Source of the DNA: Acanthopleura granulata
Lineage: Eukaryota; Mollusca; Polyplacophora; Chitonida; Chitonidae
Assembly (NCBI GenBank): GCA_016165875.1
Contig: JABBOT010000016.1
Location: 6,160,327 to 6,224,326 of the forward strand
Length of the DNA: 64,000 bases
Reading direction: 5' to 3'
Below, piece after piece: positions 35,045-45,319 of this stretch (position 1 is the stretch's first letter; each line of letters opens with the position of its first letter). Below the pieces are notes generated by a model that had not been told where the DNA came from, searched no databases, and saw nothing but the letters and a program-made list of their open reading frames with translations. The translations under genes were made by a program, and so were the position numbers.

Positions 35045-36415
35045 CACATTGGCCAATGCTTCAAGATTACATTGGTCAGTGTCTCAAAATTACATTGATC
35101 AGTATCTAAACATCATATTGGTCAGTATCTCAATATTATATTGATCAGTGTCTCAACATCACATTGGTCAGTGTCTCAACATTTATGCTGGCCAGTTTCT
35201 GAACATCGTAATGGTCAGTGTCTCAACATTTATACTGGTCAGTGTCTGAACATGGCATTGGTCAGTGTCTCAACATCACATTGGTCAGTATCTCAATATT
35301 ATATTGGTCAGTGTCTCAACATCACATTGGTTAGTGTCTCAACATCACGTTGGTCAGTGTCTCAACATTTATACTGGTCAGTATCTCAATATTTATCTTA
35401 GTCAGTGTCTGGACGTCCTACGGGTCAGTGTCTCAACATCACATTGGTCAGTGCCTCAACATCACATTGGTCAGTTTCTCAACATCACATTGGTCAGTGT
35501 CTCAACACTTATACTGGTCAGTGTCTCAACATCACATTGTTCAGTGTCTCAACATCACGTTGGTCAGTGTCTCAACGTCACATTGGTCAGTGTCTCAACA
35601 TTTATACTGGTCAGTGTCTGAACATCGTATTGGTCAGTGTCTCAACATTTATACTGGTCAGTGTCTGGACATCGTATTGGTCAGCGTCTCAACATCACAT
35701 TGGTCAGTGTCTCAACATTTATACATGTCAGTTTCTCAACATTTATACATGTCAGTGTATTTATTTATTTATTTGATTGGTGTTTTACGCCGTATTCAAG
35801 AATATTTCACTTATTCGACGGCGACCAGCATTTTGGTGGGAGGAAACCGGGCAGAGCCAGAGGGAAACCCACGACCATCCGCAGGTTGCTGGCAGACCTT
35901 CCCACGTACGGCCAGAGAGGAAACCAGCGTTAGCGCGCTAACCGACTTAGCCACGGAGGCCCCTTCTCTGTATTTATACTGGTCAGTGTCTCATCATTTA
36001 TACTGATCAGTGTTTCCACATTACATAGGTCAGTGGCTCAACACCACACTGGTCAGTCTTTCCACATAGCATAGGTCAGTGGCTCAACATAACACTGGTC
36101 AGTGTTTCCACATTACATAGGTCAGTGGCTCAACATCACACTGGTTAGTGTCTCAACATCACAATGGTCAGTGTCACAACATTATACTAGTCAGTGTCTC
36201 AACATCATATTTTTCAGTGTCTCAACATCACACTGGTGAGTGTCTCAACATCACATTGGTCAGCGTCTCAACATCACATTGTTCAGCGTCTCAACATCGT
36301 ATTGGTCAGTGTCTCAATATTAAATGGGCCAGTGTTTCAACATTATATTGGTCAGTACCTCAACATTTATACTGGCCAGCGTTTTAACAATACATCAACA
36401 TAATACTGCTCAATG
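35045..36415 (+). repeat. Minisatellite of 23/24-bp units, about 50 copies, interrupted by a SINE
   Basis: Units ACATTGGTCAGTGTCTCAAC plus ATC (23 bp) and ATTTATACTGGTCAGTGTCT plus CAAC (24 bp) alternate. From about 36005 to 36140 a dimeric variant (GTTTCCACATTACATAGGTC / AGTGGCTCAACA) appears. Long open frames in all three forward phases come from the repeat and are not genes. Confidence 0.95.
35758..35963 (-). mobile_element. Meta-type SINE inserted in the 23/24-bp minisatellite
   Basis: Reverse-strand SINE, complete except for a deletion between AAACCAGCG and TTAGCGCGCTAACC that removes the B-box area. TGTATTTAT occurs at 35756 and 35969 and may be the target-site duplication, although it overlaps the tail motif. 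Confidence 0.9.
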
Positions 36416-36632
36416 TCTCGACTCTTGCAGCAGGCCGGTCCCAACGTCGACATATTTACATCTTTGCCCCATTGGGAACGCCATGCCGTGTTGACTTAGA
36501 CTGTGATCAATCATTGCTGAGTGGCTGTTAGTGCATTCGTCCACAGCAATATTAAATCGTACTTAAACCGTCAGCCAGCTATCATAATCCTAATATGAAA
36601 TGATGCAGTACACACGTTAATCAAACATAACC

Positions 36633-36743
36633 ATAAGCCATACTCATGAATTTTTCACTTATTCGATGGCGGTTAGTTTCATGGATTAAACCATCAACCT
36701 TTCGCAAGTGACAAAGGAACTTTCTCACATGTTTCTAGCACAT
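36633..36743 (-). mobile_element. Second-family SINE fragment flanked by 19-bp direct repeats
   Basis: ACGTTAATCAAACATAACC occurs perfectly at 36614-36632 and 36744-36762. The 111 bp between them read GCCATACTCATGAATTTTTC, GATGGCGGTTAGTTTCATGG and AAACCATCAACCTTTCGCAA, the second-family body. Confidence 0.75.
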
Positions 36744-36774
36744 ACGTTAATCAAACATAACCGTATTCAAAATG

Positions 36775-36884
36775 GCGCAGCAACTTGCCGGCAGTCGTAG
36801 GCTTCCATAATGCTGGCCGCCGTCGTATAAGTGAAATGTTTTTGAGTACCGCGTAAAACATCCAATCAAATAAATCAATAAATA
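36775..36884 (+). mobile_element. 5'-truncated Meta-type SINE
   Basis: CTTGCCGGCAGTCGTAGGC, CATAATGCTGGCCGCCGTCG, GAGTACCGCGTAAAACATCC and an AAATAAATCAATAAAT tail. Confidence 0.88.
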
Positions 36885-37085
36885 TTCGATGGCGATCAGT
36901 TTCATGGGTGTATGAGACAGGTTTGCCCGGCTTAAACCATCAACCTTTGGCAAGCTACTGATGAACTTTCCCACATGTGACGTACAGATGAGCGCACCGT
37001 AATGGTTGAAGACAGCTGGTCTTGAACGAAAGTTAGATACGCACACGAGCGTCGTCGCCTTCTGGTCGTAACCAAGCCCTAACTA
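36884..37085 (-). mobile_element. Second-family SINE, longer copy
   Basis: GATGGCGATCAGTTTCATGG, AAACCATCAACCTTTGGCAA, GAACTTTCCCACATGTGACG and GGTCTTGAACGAAAG, a B-box complement. It ends at CAAGCCCTAACTAAC. A Meta-type SINE abuts its 3' end. Confidence 0.65.
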
Positions 37086-37089
37086 ACAG

Positions 37090-38170
37090 TGAAAGCGCGG
37101 GAATCTGTAAATTGGCTGTTCAAGTCAAACATATAGTGTGCACTGGCGCGTTTTTTAAAAACAGCAGCTGGACGCTGAAAAAAATGCAATCTAGTTGACT
37201 GTGTGCAAGAACAATTACATTATGAAAGTATTCAACCATCTGATAAGGAGAGGAATACAGACATTTTGTAAATCCAATCGAGGGAAAGACCAATCGAAAA
37301 GGTGATCGCTTCATTTGCACATTTAACATTTCAAAACCATTTCAAAGACCCAGGGATTTGAAAAACGACGAAAAGCTGGCCAGCTGAAACGTTTTTTTTT
37401 TTTATCATGTGTAACAAAAACAAAGCGGAGATCTAAGCCAAACGTAATTTCTGGATTGCTTGATCTTTTTTTTTCCCCTTGCTTTTGATTAGTTTATTTT
37501 CTTTGAAGGAATTTCTATGTCGTCTTTTGAAGCCACAGATATTGCATTTCGTGAATTATTGTTCTTTCTCGCTCTCTTACGTAATAATTGCTATTACTTT
37601 TTTTAGCTTAGACAATGGCTCTGGTCAACCGTTCAAGTTGTTGCCTTAGCGACGTGATGCAAGCAATATTTGCTCAGTTTCTAAGCCATGATTTAAAAAA
37701 AATGGAATTCACATTTGTCCGTTGTGTTGATTGATCTGTCAGAGCCCTCTATGTCAAAGAAAGGGCATGATCAAGTTGGCGCGAGGCAAAAACAAACCTC
37801 TGGTTATGGCATTCTGGCCTATTATACACAGATGCTCTCACAGCAAGCATCAAGGGCACAGTGAGCGAGGTCACCAAGTCACGAGTTCAAAACCGAAGCA
37901 TACCTCTGAATAAAATACCCAATCATTTCACTTGCTAGGAATATGAACAGAGTGTCTTGCGTTTGCTTTCTTCCGAATACACCGTATAAATTTCATTCCC
38001 ATTGCATTAACATGCATACTATGTCCAAAAATTGTTTTATTATTTATCAACTGAAATCGCATAAGTCAAAACTTCTCGAGTACGTGGTTACAATTTGTTA
38101 CCATCTGCAACACGGGAATGGTGATGGGGATGAGACAGAAAATGGATTTGTCACAACAGATTGTAAAACA
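37090..38170. other. Non-coding, nothing recognised
   Basis: AT-rich with short homopolymer runs. No gene or array seen. Confidence 0.4.
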
Positions 38171-38176
38171 GGAATT

Positions 38177-38760
38177 TCTTTTGCTTAAAGACAGTGTCAC
38201 ACGAGTCGAATCTCCAGCGGGTAAGCGGCGAGTGCGCCGTGGGTCACTACAGTTAACAATAAACTATGATGATACCGCATTACAACACAAATGGTCTTCC
38301 ATACTTTTCTGTTTACAGTTTGCAACGTTACATGTGATTTTACATGAAAATGCACCCAATCTCATAAACTTTAACAGCAAACGATTACTACGGTTATTTG
38401 GACATTTTCAATGACTAGCAAATTAACCGAAATCATCGCAGTTTACTCTAAAATTTGTATTTGTCAGGAAAATTTAGCGAATCAAGCACAGGAGCATTGC
38501 GTTACCATGGTGACATTACGATCGCCTTCACATCTCCTCTATCATCGCACAAAACTACAATTAACTGACATAAACAATCAAAGATATACTTGTACAGCGT
38601 TAGCACTACATATAAACTATCATCTTACATACAGATCAGTTACCAACTTACCTGTAAAATAGGCATTTATTCTGTTTAGCGACAGTGTCACATGTGTCGC
38701 ATCTCCAGCGGTAGGTCTAAGCGGCGAGTGTGCGGCGGCAACTACAAAGTTGCCAACGTT
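38177..38760 (+). repeat. Pair of about 75-bp repeats (38177-38250 and 38670-38760)
   Basis: Both contain GACAGTGTCACA, CGAATCTCCAGCGG (second: CGCATCTCCAGCGG), AAGCGGCGAGTG and a following ACTACA. They are 0.49 kb apart. Confidence 0.7.
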
Positions 38761-39324
38761 GCAATCTAACGTAACGGACTTCTTAACATTACCATTCGGA
38801 ATGATATATTAAAAAACACCATCCTACACATCCAGCCACAGGTTTTTTTTATCTAGTAGGTTTATAACAGGATTATAACTCCACTTTGACACCAACCGGG
38901 ATGGAGCCTCCTGCATGTATGAGCTTGAAATTGAATTCCTGTGTGTAACTTTATTTAATCCTGGATCCAAGAATTTTTAAGGGGGAAAGCATTTAGAATG
39001 TTATACGCTATATACACGTTAAGATTATCAGAAATTTAACGCATTCCAAAGTGCCAAGAAAAGCACTATCTGAACCTTAAATTAGCTCTTTTGAGTAATA
39101 TTCCGCAACGAAAGTTTCCTTTCACAGTATAAATACAGAGGGAATCTTGCAATCTAACCTGCTAATAATGATCACATGCTGTGAAGGATTGCATGATGAT
39201 TACGTCCACATTTTTAGGTATTTTTCGTGTTGTATCATCTTAAAAGTTATGAAGTATTGCCATTTTAACATTTTCGATTTAAGGATACTAGAACCCCTCT
39301 TAGGTAATATTATGCATTTTGCTT

Positions 39325-39640
39325 CGCCTCTTCTTAATTTACCCCAGTCAGGGTTTTATTTAACTGTCCATGTAATTGTTTAAGAAATAACGACTGACTC
39401 GCCCCATAGCACCATGGCTGAAGCAGAATCAGGTAAAAAAAATTCAGTTTTGTTAAATGCAATATACTAGACGTCACTGATCTAGAATAACCCAAATGCT
39501 GTGTTATCATCACATTTAGTAGATGCACACAATTAATAAGAAAACAATGCAAACGGATATAACCACTGGCACATTGTTTATCGCTAATATTCACTATGTA
39601 TTTGAAATTTGCCGAATAAACCAGATCCAAACGTTTTCCA
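39325..39640 (+). repeat. Dispersed repeat family B, copy 1
   Basis: AATTTACCCCAGTCAGGGTT, ACTGTCCATGTAATTGTTTA, CACCATGGCTGAAGCAGAAT, GTTAAATGCAATATACTAGA, CTGTGTTATCATCACATTTA and GATGCACACAATTAATAAG. The same ordered blocks occur at 53057-53500, 57633-57735, 59283-59440, 59570-59830, 60375-60655 and 63080-63215. Confidence 0.75.
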
Positions 39641-39900
39641 TTGGTCATAGAGAGGAGCTGTTGTCATTCATAATTATAACTGCAAATCTATGAATTAGCT
39701 TTGCAACTGGATTTTTACAGTTATATGCACCAAAATTTCGACTATGTGAAAAAGGCTTGTCGGGAGGTGTGGTTCTTTATGTTGTACTATAATCGCATGA
39801 ATAAAAATATACAACATGCTCTCTCCGACCTAGCTTCTAAAATATTCGCAGTCTAAAAATCGAAGTCTTGTACGCATATTAATTATCGCGTATTATTTAT

Positions 39901-40228
39901 ATTACATGTATAACTGTTACCTATACTACCTGTATAAGTGTTGCCTATACTACATGTATAACTGTTAGCTATACTACCTGTATAACTGTTACCTGTACTA
40001 CCTGTATAATTGTTAGCTATACTACATGTATAACTGTTACCTATACTACCTGCATAACTGTTACCTGTACTACCTGTATAACTGTTGCCTATACTACATG
40101 TATAACTGTTACCTATACTACTTGTATAACTGTCACCTATACGACTCGTTTAACTGTTACCTGTACAACTCGTTTAGCTGTTACCTGTACTATATGTATA
40201 AGTATACCTATACTATATACCTGTACGT
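39901..40228 (+). repeat. Minisatellite, 24-bp unit, about 13 copies
   Basis: Unit ACTACCTGTATAACTGTTAC plus CTAT or CTGT, with point variants. The period gives a Tyr/Leu/Asn/Cys-rich open frame that is not a gene. Confidence 0.92.
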
Positions 40229-40944
40229 GTATACATAATATCGTGTGTATTGAAGGCCCGATAAAACGTACAACTATATTACGGTATCTATGCTATGTTT
40301 ACCTTACCTTTGCATAGTCAATTCGACAGCGAGCAAATCCACACACCTTTGTCCTCAGTAATATGAATTAAACGATCTAGGTTGTATGATACAAAGGATG
40401 CAATCGTGGATGTCGTTATTGGAGACAGATGTGTTTCCATGGAAACATGGTGTCAGGAATGTCAGCTATATATCCTTTTATACGCGGCGGAAAAGACTGC
40501 TGATTGCCTTTGACACATAGGCGAATAACAAACGGTATCGGGCTATAACAACTGCCTGGATATCTGCATGCACGGGTGATGTTAACAGTATATTATATCC
40601 CACATGGTTGTACGGCGGGATGGATGGATGATTATACCTTGTAATTAAAGATCCAATTAAGAAGCAGGTGTGCTTTTGGGTAGTTTGAAGGCTTAATTAT
40701 AGGGTGTTGTGTCATAATGACTTTACCGATAGCCTGATTGCCGCTTTTGCTATCCATACAAATCCCCAAACTATCCATGTATGTAGATGGAAATCGATTC
40801 TTCTTCCGGCTTCGCAGGCCATGACGGTTGAAGTGTTGGTTAGGTGCAACTGCTAGCCACTTGACAATTAACGTTGCGTGTTCGGGTCCAGTTAGGACAA
40901 GAAAACGACAGTTTATTTGATATGGACAGTGAAGCCCATTTTGA

Positions 40945-41105
40945 CATCAATCTCTCATCAATCTGACACAAATCTGTCACCAGTCTGTCACCAATCGGAC
41001 ACCAATCTGACACCATTTTGACACCTATGTGTCACCAATATGACACAATTTTGACACCAATCTGTCACCAGTTTAGCACCACTTAACACCAATCTGGTAC
41101 CAACA
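40945..41105 (+). repeat. Degenerate short tandem repeat, about 11-bp unit
   Basis: Variants of CAATCTGACAC and CAATCTGTCAC follow each other for about 160 bp. Confidence 0.8.
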
Positions 41106-41199
41106 AGTTACAGGTGTATCGTCGAGTGGAAAAACAAATCATCATTTAGTCACTATGGATAATGAACTCCGATTTGACATCACTCGGCAAACACGTTGT

Positions 41200-41330
41200 C
41201 AACTTGTCAGTTGTCTGCCTGAGGTAGGTGGATTTCTCTCATGTCGCACCGGTTTCCTCCACCTAGAAACCTGACATCCGTAATATAATGTAAAAAATCT
41301 CGAGTATGGCGGTAAACAAGATTCCCAAAA
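41200..41330 (+). mobile_element. Highly diverged SINE 3' portion
   Basis: GTCTGCCTGAGGTAGGTGGA, CCGGTTTCCTCCACCTAGAA and CTCGAGTATGGCGGTAAACA follow the family order. Confidence 0.5.
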
Positions 41331-43090
41331 GGTTTTATTCGGTGGAAGGATTAATAAGAACGTGCATGCAAAGGGTAAACAGCAAGTAATAATCCCATGT
41401 GTCAACGTCACATCTGTATACAATCAATATTTGGGATAGAAAAACAGAGGTAATCAATATCTGTCAGACTTTAAAGGTTTCATTGTTGCAGCGGTGTATA
41501 ATCGCTATTTGTGATAAAGGTATATAACAGCAAAGAATAACTCTGACACTTCAACGTAACAACATCTGTGTATAATCATTACTTTGGATCAAAGATAACA
41601 GCAAAGGATAAACTTGGGACTTCAAGCTTTTCAACGTTACAGCCGCACATGATCAGTATCAGGGATGTAAAGCAAGAGCGCGGGATAAAGGGGAAGACGT
41701 TATGAAACGTGGGATAAGCACGACAATGTCACATTATAACATCTCAAGTTTGAAAATTTAAGTTGCCAGGGCAGTTGCGCCTGTCGCAAAGTTACGCACG
41801 TGTCGTAGATGGGTCCTACACAGCAAATGCTGGGATAACGTCTAGACATAGCATTAATGACATCAACAGGCCTGAACTCAAAATACTGCGAACAATCGTA
41901 CCAGTGACTTAAAGGCCGGTGCATTAATATATGATAGGTGTCTAAGCCATACCCAGACATGACTGCCCCCAATGACGCTAATAGTCGTCTTAGCGACTGT
42001 CTGACCGAAGTCTGATATGTACACCTAACCTTAGGGGAGGTGGGGAAATGCAAGGGGGGGGGGCACCTGGTCAGCCGACTGGACTCACTATCAGCAAACA
42101 CATGGTGTGTCTGGGACGGGCTTATACAGTGGTGAATCCTTATATAGGCCCCACAATTCATTAGCGGCTACACCATTAACAAAAGTACAGATGGGTTTGC
42201 TTTCCAATCACTAGGCACTAATGTAGGCCAAAATTAGGTGGTTTTTATCTAGTACGCGATCGTCTAAACCTCAGAACACTGTCGAAGCCTTTGGCGTTAA
42301 AAGTACTGATGGTAATTTGGGGCCTTGTATTTCACACAGAATAAGAAATAGTGGCGACATACAGGAGTTTGTGTCGAGATCTCACGGGAACAAGTACGGA
42401 CTATGACAAAAAGTTCACGAGACCTGAGTGAGAATGAGAACTCGTTCCTTTACAGTCCTCGGTTGGCCGATAATCTGTGGTTATAAAAAAGGACGGATCA
42501 TCATGTGATAAGGATTGATCTGAGCTTCTCAAGAGCCTCGAGTTATAAACACCTCGAAAATACGACTTTTTTTTAATTTAATGATTTATTTATCAGCTTC
42601 CCTAAAAAGAACAGGCCTATACGTTCTTATCTGATATGTTCTATTACTTGTAACGGTGATTTTTTTTTAAGAGGGCTGACGGATTTGAGGAGTCAAAGAA
42701 GCTGAAAATGGCAGATTGCGCACAGCTGTGACCAGATACCAATAATAAAACAGCTATTCCCTAAAAAGGATTTTAAAGCTGTGTTTTGAAACATGAGAAC
42801 TACGCTCTTTCTGAGTACTCTTGTATTTCTCTATACCTTTTTGCTCTTTTCATTTTAAATGATAAATTTGCCACGACTTCATTTAAATACCGTGACATTA
42901 ACTTTAGGAGAGAAATGAAAACCATTACTCCAGATGTTGTGAATGGTCTTGATACATTGATCAACACAGGGAAAGAGGCGACGGTGGATTCGAGCAAGCA
43001 ATTTTTGCTTCGGGCAGGCGGGGGCGGGCTGGGGATATTTTTTCCAGTGAAAACCCATGCAGGTTATATGAGCTCACAGATTTCTGTACT
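41331..43090. other. Non-coding, nothing recognised
   Basis: A minus-strand open stretch of 153 codons at 41700-42161 shows no recognisable domain and I do not call it. No array or SINE found. Confidence 0.4.
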
Positions 43091-43096
43091 ATTTAT

Positions 43097-43480
43097 GTAA
43101 TATATCCCGACAACCTTCGCGCTGTGCCATGCCATAACACCACGTGCAGCCTACACTTTTCTCTCCGACATTAAAAAATCAGCCTAGCATGAACACCATT
43201 TTTAGCTGTTTCTGCTGGAAATGAAACCATTGCATTTTGTCACCTTGGTAACCTTCAGGGAAGGCGGGGACGTAGTAACACGTGAAAAAACTTTTCGTTT
43301 CTATAACCAACACAGGCAAAATTCTAATATATTTTAAGTAGGTGCCACACACCGTTACATGAATTTCGAGGGTATCAACAATCTAGAATATATCTGTGTG
43401 TCAGTATTAACCAGTCAGTGCCCACTACTGTTTAATTCGGAGGGAGATCCATTTGCACGAATGGCGCATGTGTAACGTGT
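43097..43480 (+). repeat. Dispersed repeat family D, copy 1 (empty site for a SINE)
   Basis: Shares about 380 bp of ordered blocks with 54690-55320: TTCGCGCTGTGCCATGCCAT, TTTTGTCACCTTGGTAACC, GGTATCAACA, GTGTCAGTATTAACCAGTCA. At GGTATCAACA (43371-43380) it lacks the SINE that copy 2 carries. Confidence 0.8.
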
Positions 43481-44309
43481 ACGCAATGCGCCCCCTAGGT
43501 ACCGCCGTCCTTGAATGATATTGCGATGGTTACCTCCCTTTGCTCAATTACCCTACAGGTCGAAGGGCCATCGTTCGTGCAACCAGAAAAGCAAAAACCC
43601 TATACATAGTATCCTCAGGGAGATTTCGCTTTTTGTCGTGTTATCCACGAATTTGTACTCGTACACGTCCGAGGGCGTATGAATATTTGATAAGGCAAGC
43701 TCTCCGGAGGAGATGGAAATGACAAAGAGGAGAAATACGTCCGTAAATCTCGGAATCTGAACGAGAAAAACTGGAGATCTTCTTCACTCTGATTAATGAT
43801 AGTGATAAATTATGAATCTACAAGCCAAACTGATTTTGTCGATGGCATCTTTTTGTGTCAAAAGAAACACGAGTAATAGGGCTGTGGATAAATAGGTATC
43901 ACCAAGGTGTTTAATGAAATATCGTCGAAGATCTAGGAGCTTCATACTCACGGTTCAAAGAGGATTCGTTGAAAGAGGAAAAAATAGATGAGAAAAAACG
44001 TATAGGTTAGAATCAGTATTCTGTCCCAGGAGAGGGCAACCCATAAAACGGGATCCAAACATAATACTGATGCAAAATGCCGCATCATAGAGGGCAAAAC
44101 CACAGCGTCAACGATAGCTTGGTAACATGTAACAGGTATCTACATAATCAAAATGTTACTTTTAGCGAGTAAACAAATTAGTTTTAAAGATAAATTCCAA
44201 ACCAAAACATAACACTTAATATTTATCAGCCCTGTACACCTGCACTTAGCCTGGGACAAGTATCTTCCAAGCAGATCTGTTCTAACTTCGTTATGCATTA
44301 GGGTAATTC

Positions 44310-44840
44310 ATCTGCGCATGACGCAGTTACGAGGGTTAAGCCTGCAGGGAGAGACAACCACATGTCGGATTTACCGTAACTTATATTCGAATAACGCATA
44401 TACGAGAGATAGGCCTACATGGAGAGGCAACCACGACTATGTGGGATTTACGGTAACTCATTCGCATAACGCAGTTAGGAGGGTTAAGCCTACAGAGAGA
44501 GACTACCACGAGTATGTCGAATTTATGGTCACTAATTTCCGACCAACGCATTTACGAGAGTTAGGTCTACAGGGAGAGACAACCACCTATCGGATTTACA
44601 GTAACGCATCTTCGAATAACGTAGTTACGAGGTTTAGGCCTACAGGGAGAGTCAACCACGGGTATGTCGAATTTACGGTAATTCGGATTCGAATAACAAG
44701 GTTACGAGCTCTAGGCCTACAGAAAAAAGACTACCACGAGTATGTCGGACTTACGGTAACTATGATTCGAATAACGCAGTTACAAGGGTGACGCCTACAG
44801 AAGAAGACAACAAGAAGAATTTCGAATTTACGGTAAGGAA
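44310..44840 (+). repeat. Minisatellite, about 75-bp unit, 7 copies
   Basis: Unit CGCAGTTACGAGGGTTAAGC / CTACAGGGAGAGACAACCAC / GAGTATGTCGAATTTACGGT / AACTCATTCGAATAA. Each unit contains CTACAG and, about 35 bp on, GGTAA. The last unit has the better donor-like ACGGTAAGG at 44833. Confidence 0.9.
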
Positions 44841-45132
44841 TATTTACTGTTTTTCATGTACGCGCGTCAAGACTTCCTTAGCATTCAAGTTGCCACTATA
44901 ATGTTCCCTATGGTAAGGTCGACCTCATTTAACGGTCTCCGACTTATTTAAAACGGGTCCATGCATGCCAATCTCACCAGTTCTGTAAACTTGTATAAAT
45001 ACATCTCTTCATGAGATGTAAAAATGAGGCGTTAGCAGCCGCATGAACAGTATTTAAACAGTATTAATTGTTTAACTACTTCATATGAGTAATTTGTATT
45101 GACTTAAACCATGTTACCGTTTTACTTTTAAG

Positions 45133-45316
45133 GTTTCTGGCACGAGGGAGACCATTTCTGCTTCCGGGAAGTGATGCGGATGTGGACGTGAACACTTCCC
45201 AGAAGGAGTTTCGATTACTGCGACGTAAAACGGACGAGTTCCGAAGTAAGCGCAGAGACTACCAATTTCCTCCGTTTAATCCTAGACGCGCTGCTGCCCC
45301 ATCACATGCAGAATAA
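45133..45316 (+). CDS. Possible terminal coding exon of an unrecognised gene
   Basis: After a pyrimidine-rich acceptor (GTTTTACTTTTAAG) the frame stays open for 61 codons to TAA at 45314-45316. It is GC-richer than its surroundings and ends in a Lys/Arg-rich then Pro-rich tail (KEFRLLRRKTDEFRSKRR, then DYQFPPFNPRRAAAPSHAE). AATAAA overlaps the stop (45312-45317) and another lies at 45362-45367. It has no start codon of its own and no certain upstream exon. I do not recognise the protein. The evidence is composition, splice signal and poly(A) signal only. Confidence 0.35.
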
Positions 45317-45319
45317 ATC

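Noticed and set aside
35265..36006. Long forward open frames (up to 218 codons) with SVSQH/QCLNI repeats
   Set aside because: Products of the 23/24-bp minisatellite and the inserted SINE; all three phases are open in the same way.
39901..40228. Regular repeats considered as CRISPR
   Set aside because: No unique spacers, eukaryotic context; a plain 24-bp minisatellite.
41700..42161. 153-codon minus-strand frame
   Set aside because: No domain, poor start context, ordinary composition; likely chance.
44318..44791. 157-codon frame with 25-residue repeats
   Set aside because: Follows the 75-bp minisatellite; unit divergence is not biased to third positions as far as I can see.
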